Shown piece by piece: positions 4,364 through 8,722 of a stretch of 8,722 nt of DNA. Source of the DNA: an uncultured Angelakisella sp. Lineage in GTDB: Bacteria > Bacillota > Clostridia > Oscillospirales > Ruminococcaceae. Location: NCBI GenBank assembly GCA_904420255.1, contig CAJFUT010000290.1:1-8722 (forward strand). Direction: 5' to 3'. The position numbers and the translations under genes were made by a program. The notes beneath the pieces are model-generated. The model saw nothing but the letters and a program-made list of their open reading frames with translations, did not search any database and was not told the DNA's origin. Position 1 is the first letter of the stretch, and every line of letters begins with the position of its first letter.

Positions 4364-6250
4364 ATGCCCAAAAAACAGTTTAAGGCGGAGTCCAAGCGGC
4401 TCTTGGACCTGATGATCAATTCCATCTATACCCACAAGGAGATTTTCCTCCGGGAGCTGATCTCCAACGCCAGCGACGCCATGGACAAGCGTTACTACAA
4501 TTCCCTCCAGGAGGGGCAGACCGGCCTTTCCCGGGAGGACCTTTTCATCGAGCTGCGCCCGGATAAAGCGGCCCGGACCCTCACCATTTCCGACCGGGGC
4601 TGCGGCATGACCCGGGAGGAGCTGGAGCAGAACCTGGGCACCATCGCCAAAAGCGGCTCCCTGGCCTTCAAGGAGGAAAACGGCAAGGAAAACCAGGACA
4701 TCGACATCATCGGCCAGTTCGGCGTCGGCTTCTATTCCGCCTTTATGGTGGCCAAAAACGTCCGGGTGCTGACCCGCTCCATGAATGGGGACGAGGCCTT
4801 CTGCTGGGAATCCAACGGCAGCGATGGCTACACCATCACCCCCTGCCAGAAGGAGGAGGTGGGCACCCAGGTGGTCCTCACCCTCAAGGACAGCACCGAG
4901 GAGGAGGGCTACGACGAATTCCTGGAGGAGCACCGTCTCCAGGGCCTGGTGAAGAAATATTCCGACTACATCCGCTACCCCATCCGGATGGAGGTGACCC
5001 GGAGCCGCAAAAAGGAGGGCGCCGAAAACGAATACGAGGACTACACCGAGGTGGAAACCCTCAACTCCATGGTGCCCATCTGGAAAAAATCCAAGAGCGA
5101 GGTGACCGACGAGGAGCTGAACCGCTTCTACCAGGACAAATTCGGGGACTTCGCCCCGCCCCTCCGGGTGATCCGCAGCAGCACCGAGGGGGCCGCCACC
5201 TACAACGCCCTGCTGTTCATCCCCGCCCGGGCCCCCTACAACTTCTACAGCCGGGACTATGAAAAGGGGCTCCAGCTCTACGCCAGCGGCGTCCTCATTA
5301 TGGACCGCTGCCCCGACCTGCTGCCCGACTGCTTCAGCTTCGTCCGGGGGCTGGTGGATTCCCAGGACCTGAGCCTCAACATCTCCCGGGAGATGCTCCA
5401 GCACGACCGCCAGCTGAAGCTTATCGCCGGGCGGCTGGAAAAGAAGATCGCCGGGGAGCTGGCCCATATGCTGGAGAATGAGCGGGAGAAATACGAGGAG
5501 TTCTTCCAGGCCTTCGGCCTCCAGCTGAAATACGGCGTCTACAGCAGCTACGGCGCCCAGGCGGACCTCCTCAAGGACCTGCTCCTCTTCGCCTCCTCCA
5601 AGGAGGAGAAGCCCGTCACCCTGAAGGAGTACGTTTCCCGGATGAAGGAGGGCCAGAAGGTCATCTACTACGCCTGCGGCCAAAGCCGGGAGCAGCTGGA
5701 GCACCTGCCCCAGACCGAGCTGGTGAAGGAGAAGGACTACGAGATCCTCTACCTCACCGACGACGTGGACGAATTCTGCGTCCGCACCCTCCGGGAATAC
5801 GACGGCCATGAATTCAAATCGGTTTCCGACGGGGACCTGGACCTGGCCACCCAGGAGGAAAAGGACCAGGTGAAGGAGCAGAACGACAAGGAAAAGGAGC
5901 TGCTGGAGGCGGTGAAATCCGCCCTGGGGGACCAGGTGGCGGAGGTGCGCCTCTCCGCCCGGCTCCGGTCCGGCCCGGTCTGCCTCGCCACCGACGGCGG
6001 CATCACCCTGGAGATGGAAAAGGTCCTCTCGGCCATGCCGGGGGACCAGAAGCTCCGGGCCCGGCGGGTGCTGGAGCTCAACGGCAGCCACCCGGTGTTC
6101 CAGAAGCTCCGGGAGCTGCACCAGGCCGGGGAAACCGAAAAGGTGAAGGCCTACGCCCAGCTCCTCTACGCCCAGGCCCAGCTGCTGGAGGGCATCCCGG
6201 TGGAGGACCCGGCGGCCTTCTCCGCCGCCCTGGATCAAATTCTGGCCTGA
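4364..6250 (+). CDS. htpG: molecular chaperone HtpG (Hsp90)
   Basis: Predicted 628-residue cytosolic ATP-dependent chaperone, full length for bacterial Hsp90. The N-terminal GHKL ATPase shows the catalytic Glu31 and Asn35 in FLRELISNASDA, Asp77 in DRGCGM, the lid segment around LGTIAKSGS (91-99) and the glycine-rich GQFGVGFYS (117-125). The middle domain carries the ATP-contacting arginine block LNISREMLQ. The C-terminal dimerisation domain ends without the eukaryotic MEEVD tail, as expected. ATG at 4364 follows GGAGG by 8 nt; the in-frame GTG at 4355 lies inside the ribosome binding site and is unlikely. The gene is monocistronic between its promoter/CIRCE region and a strong terminator at 6274. 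Confidence 0.97.
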   Translation: MPKKQFKAESKRLLDLMINSIYTHKEIFLRELISNASDAMDKRYYNSLQEGQTGLSREDLFIELRPDKAARTLTISDRGCGMTREELEQNLGTIAKSGSLAFKEENGKENQDIDIIGQFGVGFYSAFMVAKNVRVLTRSMNGDEAFCWESNGSDGYTITPCQKEEVGTQVVLTLKDSTEEEGYDEFLEEHRLQGLVKKYSDYIRYPIRMEVTRSRKKEGAENEYEDYTEVETLNSMVPIWKKSKSEVTDEELNRFYQDKFGDFAPPLRVIRSSTEGAATYNALLFIPARAPYNFYSRDYEKGLQLYASGVLIMDRCPDLLPDCFSFVRGLVDSQDLSLNISREMLQHDRQLKLIAGRLEKKIAGELAHMLENEREKYEEFFQAFGLQLKYGVYSSYGAQADLLKDLLLFASSKEEKPVTLKEYVSRMKEGQKVIYYACGQSREQLEHLPQTELVKEKDYEILYLTDDVDEFCVRTLREYDGHEFKSVSDGDLDLATQEEKDQVKEQNDKEKELLEAVKSALGDQVAEVRLSARLRSGPVCLATDGGITLEMEKVLSAMPGDQKLRARRVLELNGSHPVFQKLRELHQAGETEKVKAYAQLLYAQAQLLEGIPVEDPAAFSAALDQILA

Positions 6251-6273
6251 CCCCAAACCCCCGTGAGCAGCGC

Positions 6274-6310
6274 AAAGCGCGGCGGTCCGCTAAGGACCGC
6301 CGCGCTTTTT
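6274..6310 (+). terminator. rho-independent terminator of htpG
   Basis: A perfect 15-bp stem (6274-6288 with 6294-6308) with loop GCTAA is followed by a T-run that overlaps its end. It sits 23 bp after the htpG stop and 16 bp before the end of the convergent pfkA. On the minus strand only TTT follows the stem, so it would be a weaker stop for pfkA. Confidence 0.92.
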
Positions 6311-6325
6311 CCTTTGGGGAAAGGC

Positions 6326-7297
6326 TCAGATGGAAATTTCGTAGGCCACCTTGTAAAGGTACTCGTCGATGTCCTTGGTCATCTCCAGGGCCTCGTTGAT
6401 GTCGTAATCCACGATCCGGTTGTTCTGGATGCCCACCACCCGGTTGCCCTTGCCCTGCTCCAGCAGCTCCACCGCCCGGTAGCCCATGACGCTGGCGTGG
6501 ACCCGCTCCATGGCGGTGGGGGTGCCGCCCCGCTGGACGTGGCCCAGGACGGTGAGGCGGCTTTCGATACCGGTCTTTTCCTCGATATACTGGCAGATCT
6601 CCTGGGAATTGCCCACCCCCTCGGCCACCACCACGATGAAGTGGTGTTTGCCGGTCTTGAGGGTGGCCCGCATCCGGGCGATGATGTCCTGGTCGATGTC
6701 AAAGGGGCGCTCCGGGATGAGGGTGGCGATGGCCCCGCAGGAAACCCCGGCGTAGAGGGCGATGTGGCCGGCGCGGCGGCCCATCACCTCCACCACCGAG
6801 CAGCGGTCGTGGGATTGGGAGGTATCCCGGAGGCGGTCCACATTCTCCACCACCGTGTTGACAGCAGTATCGAAGCCGATGGTGTACTCGGTGGAGGCGA
6901 TGTCGTTGTCGATGGTGCCGGGGAGGCCGATGCAGGGGATGCCGGCGTTGGAAAGGTTCCTTGCCCCCCGGAAGGAGCCGTCGCCGCCGATGACCACCAG
7001 GCCGTCGATGCCCAGCTTGTGGCACATATCCACGCCCTTCTGGAGGCCCTCGGGGGTCTTGAACTCCTCGCACCGGGCGGTGTAGAGGATGGTGCCCCCC
7101 CGCTGGAGGATGTCGCAGACGCTCCTGAGGTCCATCTCCACAGCGTCGCCGTTGAGAAGCCCCTCATAGCCCCGGCGGACGCCCATCACCCGGTGGCCTT
7201 TATTGACGCCCGCGCGGACCACGGCGCGGATGGCGGCGTTCATGCCGGGGGCGTCGCCGCCGCTGGTGAGGACGCCGATGGTTTTGGGACTGTTCAT
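6326..7297 (-). CDS. pfkA: ATP-dependent 6-phosphofructokinase
   Basis: Predicted 323-residue cytosolic enzyme that phosphorylates fructose 6-phosphate to fructose 1,6-bisphosphate, the committed step of glycolysis. The ATP-site motif is GGDAPG (13-18). GGDGS (104-108) has Gly rather than Asp at the fourth... position that separates ATP enzymes from pyrophosphate-dependent ones. The catalytic motif PGTIDND has its base at Asp130. Substrate-site segments MGRRAGH (172-178), AEG (225-227) and LGHVQRGG (251-258) are present, as are the paired arginines IRAVVR (23-28) that bind the allosteric effector in related enzymes. Length matches the bacterial PfkA subunit. ATG at 7297 follows GGAGGAG by 6 nt. 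It lies downstream of dnaE on the same strand, an arrangement common in Firmicutes, but has its own promoter. Confidence 0.97.
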   Translation of the reverse strand: MNSPKTIGVLTSGGDAPGMNAAIRAVVRAGVNKGHRVMGVRRGYEGLLNGDAVEMDLRSVCDILQRGGTILYTARCEEFKTPEGLQKGVDMCHKLGIDGLVVIGGDGSFRGARNLSNAGIPCIGLPGTIDNDIASTEYTIGFDTAVNTVVENVDRLRDTSQSHDRCSVVEVMGRRAGHIALYAGVSCGAIATLIPERPFDIDQDIIARMRATLKTGKHHFIVVVAEGVGNSQEICQYIEEKTGIESRLTVLGHVQRGGTPTAMERVHASVMGYRAVELLEQGKGNRVVGIQNNRIVDYDINEALEMTKDIDEYLYKVAYEISI

Positions 7298-7326
7298 ATC
7301 AATCTCCTCCTATATCACAATGGGGT

Positions 7327-7348
7327 GCCCGAAGGCGGGCCCCCGCCT
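7327..7348 (-). other. GC-rich alternative hairpins in the pfkA leader
   Basis: Between the predicted pfkA start site (near 7366) and its ribosome binding site, two hairpins share bases: GCCCG-AAGG-CGGGC (7327-7340) and AGGCGG-GCCC-CCGCCT (7333-7348). They cannot form together. Neither has a T-tract on either strand, so they are not terminators. They may affect mRNA stability or be incidental in GC-rich sequence. Confidence 0.4.
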
Positions 7349-7372
7349 GGGGATTCTGCTCTTTCACTGTAC

Positions 7373-7401
7373 ATTGTAAGGGGTTCCGGCCCCGAAGTAA
7401 A
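7373..7401 (-). promoter_or_regulatory. sigma-A promoter of pfkA
   Basis: On the minus strand, TTTACT (7401-7396) is followed after 17 bp by TACAAT (7378-7373). The predicted start near 7366 gives a leader of about 70 nt. It lies in the 132-bp gap after dnaE. Only a weak AT-rich hairpin (7405-7421) lies between dnaE and this promoter, so read-through from dnaE could also contribute. Confidence 0.65.
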
Positions 7402-7429
7402 GGATTGTTTTCCACAAACAAGGACCTTT

Positions 7430-8722
7430 CTAGTCCAGTTTTTTTACATTCTCGTCACCCACTGTCCGCCCCAGCTCCCGGAGCAGCACCGGGTTGGGGT
7501 CGCACCAGAGGCTCCGGGGGGCCCGGAGGGTCTTGCCGGTGTCCTCCGCCTTGAAGTAGACCGGGGTGCCGCCGTCGAAAATCTGGAGCAGCAGCTTGGC
7601 CCGCCCGGTTTCCGGGGCGGACATGGACCCCACCCGGAGGTACACCCCCGCCCGGGTGCTGGGGGCCGGGGCCGCCGCCACCTCCCGGGCCGGGTCCCGG
7701 CGCCGGGCAGGCTGGTAGGCGGGGCACTCCGGCATGGGGCCCCGGGACCGTTCCTCCAGGGTCATGGCCTCCTCCAGGATCAGCTTGGCGGCCTCCTCCT
7801 CCTTGAGGGAGAGGCGCCCCCGGAGGAATACCGGCTGCCCCACCGTCAGGCGGGGGGAGTGCTGGGCGTACACCCGGGGGAACACCAGGACGTCGATGGC
7901 CCCGGTCATGTCCTCCACCGTCAGGAAGGCCATATTTTCCCCGCTCTTGGTTAGTTTGAGCCGCTTGGCGGTGATCATCCCCATGACGTAGACCACGGCG
8001 TTGTCGTAGGGCTGGTTCTCCTCCGGGTCGGTGAGGCGGACCAGCTTCACCGCGCCGTATTTGGGGTACAGCTCCTCATACCGGGACATGGGGTGCCCCG
8101 AGATATAGAGGCCGGTGACCTCCTTCTCCCCCGCCAGAAGCTGGGCGGCATCGTCCTCCGGGAGGTCCGGCAGGGCCAGCTCCTCCGGGTCCGGCTCCTC
8201 CCCGAAGAGGCTGGTCTGGCCGCTGGAAAGCCACTTGTCCCGGGCGGCCAGGGCCTCGGAGAGCTTCGGATACCCCTCCAGCATCTGGCGGCGGTTGGCC
8301 CCCAGGCCGTCCAGGGCGCCGCTTTTGATGAGGCTCTCCAGGCTGCGCTTGTTCAGCTCCCCCCCGTAGAGGCGCTGGTAAAAATCCTGGAAGCTCTGGA
8401 AGGGCCCGCCCTTCTCCCGCTGGGAGAGGATCTCCCGGATGACGCCGCTGCCCAGGTTCTTCACCGCCAGCAGGCCGAAGCGGATCCCCTCCCCCACCAC
8501 GGTGAAGCCCTCGTCGCTCTCGTTGACATGGGGGGGCAGCACCCGGATCCCCAGGCGGGTGCATTCGTCGATATACTCGATGACCTTGTTGGTGTTGTCC
8601 AGGATGCTGGTGAGGAGGGCCGCCATGTATTCCCTGGGGTGGTGGCACTTGAGCCAGGCGGTCTGGTAGGCCACCATGGCGTAGGCGGCGGCGTGGGACT
8701 TATTGAAGGCGTAGGCGGCAAA
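7430..8722 (-). CDS. dnaE: DNA polymerase III alpha subunit DnaE, C-terminal part
   Basis: Partial gene: 430 residues are visible and the 5' part lies beyond the right edge. It encodes the replicative polymerase subunit. The visible part begins in the conserved FAAYAFNKSHAAAYAMVAYQ segment near the end of the polymerase region, so the catalytic aspartates are outside the window. A tandem helix-hairpin-helix region follows (about 120-160, including LIKSGALDGLGANRRQML). The beta-clamp-binding motif QTSLF is at residues 169-173. An OB-fold nucleic-acid-binding domain spans roughly 240-325. The C-terminal tail ends at a TAG. Lack of PolC-type features in this part and the downstream pfkA favour DnaE. 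The frame is open to the last base, with no sign of damage. Confidence 0.96.
   Translation of the reverse strand, partial: FAAYAFNKSHAAAYAMVAYQTAWLKCHHPREYMAALLTSILDNTNKVIEYIDECTRLGIRVLPPHVNESDEGFTVVGEGIRFGLLAVKNLGSGVIREILSQREKGGPFQSFQDFYQRLYGGELNKRSLESLIKSGALDGLGANRRQMLEGYPKLSEALAARDKWLSSGQTSLFGEEPDPEELALPDLPEDDAAQLLAGEKEVTGLYISGHPMSRYEELYPKYGAVKLVRLTDPEENQPYDNAVVYVMGMITAKRLKLTKSGENMAFLTVEDMTGAIDVLVFPRVYAQHSPRLTVGQPVFLRGRLSLKEEEAAKLILEEAMTLEERSRGPMPECPAYQPARRRDPAREVAAAPAPSTRAGVYLRVGSMSAPETGRAKLLLQIFDGGTPVYFKAEDTGKTLRAPRSLWCDPNPVLLRELGRTVGDENVKKLD

Noticed and set aside
4313..6256. Long minus-strand open frame antisense to htpG
   Set aside because: It is an artefact of GC-rich third codon positions in htpG, with no recognisable domain. 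The plus-strand frame is unmistakable HtpG.
7405..7421. Terminator after dnaE
   Set aside because: The hairpin is six AT-rich pairs with no T-run; too weak to call.
6263..7954. Long plus-strand open frame antisense to pfkA and dnaE
   Set aside because: It spans two real genes and their intergenic promoter on the other strand. The translation is low-complexity His/Val/Gly/Ala-rich, without any family motif.

Overview
The window looks like chromosomal DNA of a GC-rich clostridial Firmicute, most plausibly an Oscillospiraceae gut anaerobe of the Flavonifractor/Oscillibacter/Lawsonibacter kind. This is inferred from the strongly G/C-biased third codon positions, the AGGAGG-type ribosome binding sites, a CIRCE operator, a Firmicutes-type LexA box and the dnaE-pfkA neighbourhood. 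No transposase, phage gene or CRISPR array is visible.

Layout. Bases 1-190 hold no credible gene but are dense in hairpins and short repeats. A divergent tRNA pair follows: tRNA-Gly(CCC) on the minus strand (227-300) and tRNA-Pro(GGG) on the plus strand (448-523), each with its own promoter and terminator. Next come a low-molecular-weight protein tyrosine phosphatase (615-1085, +) and a small Cys-containing protein of unknown function (1132-1338, -). A compact divergent promoter region then leads into a two-gene operon (1514-3633, +): a radical SAM protein with a C-terminal helix-hairpin-helix (TIGR03916-like) and a DUF4130/TIGR03915-like partner. Convergent to it is a YbaK/ProXp-ala-type aminoacyl-tRNA deacylase (3623-4144, -). 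htpG (4364-6250, +) has a sigma-A promoter with a CIRCE element at its start site. pfkA (6326-7297, -) and the C-terminal part of dnaE (7430 to the window end, -) close the window.

The most interesting locus is the radical SAM/DUF4130 operon. Its promoter is near-consensus (TTGACA, 17 bp, TAAAAT). A perfect 20-bp palindrome containing GAAC-N4-GTTC, the core of the Firmicutes LexA (SOS) box, sits on the predicted transcription start. The radical SAM protein also carries QLSLF near its C terminus, which is the consensus beta sliding-clamp-binding pentapeptide. Together with the HhH domain, these point to a DNA-damage-inducible, clamp-recruited DNA repair or modification enzyme of unknown chemistry.

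The remaining genes are housekeeping: translation quality control (tRNA-Pro and a likely Ala-tRNA(Pro) deacylase), protein folding (HtpG under HrcA-type control), glycolysis (PfkA) and replication (DnaE). The antisense frames over the long genes are shadows of GC-rich coding sequence.
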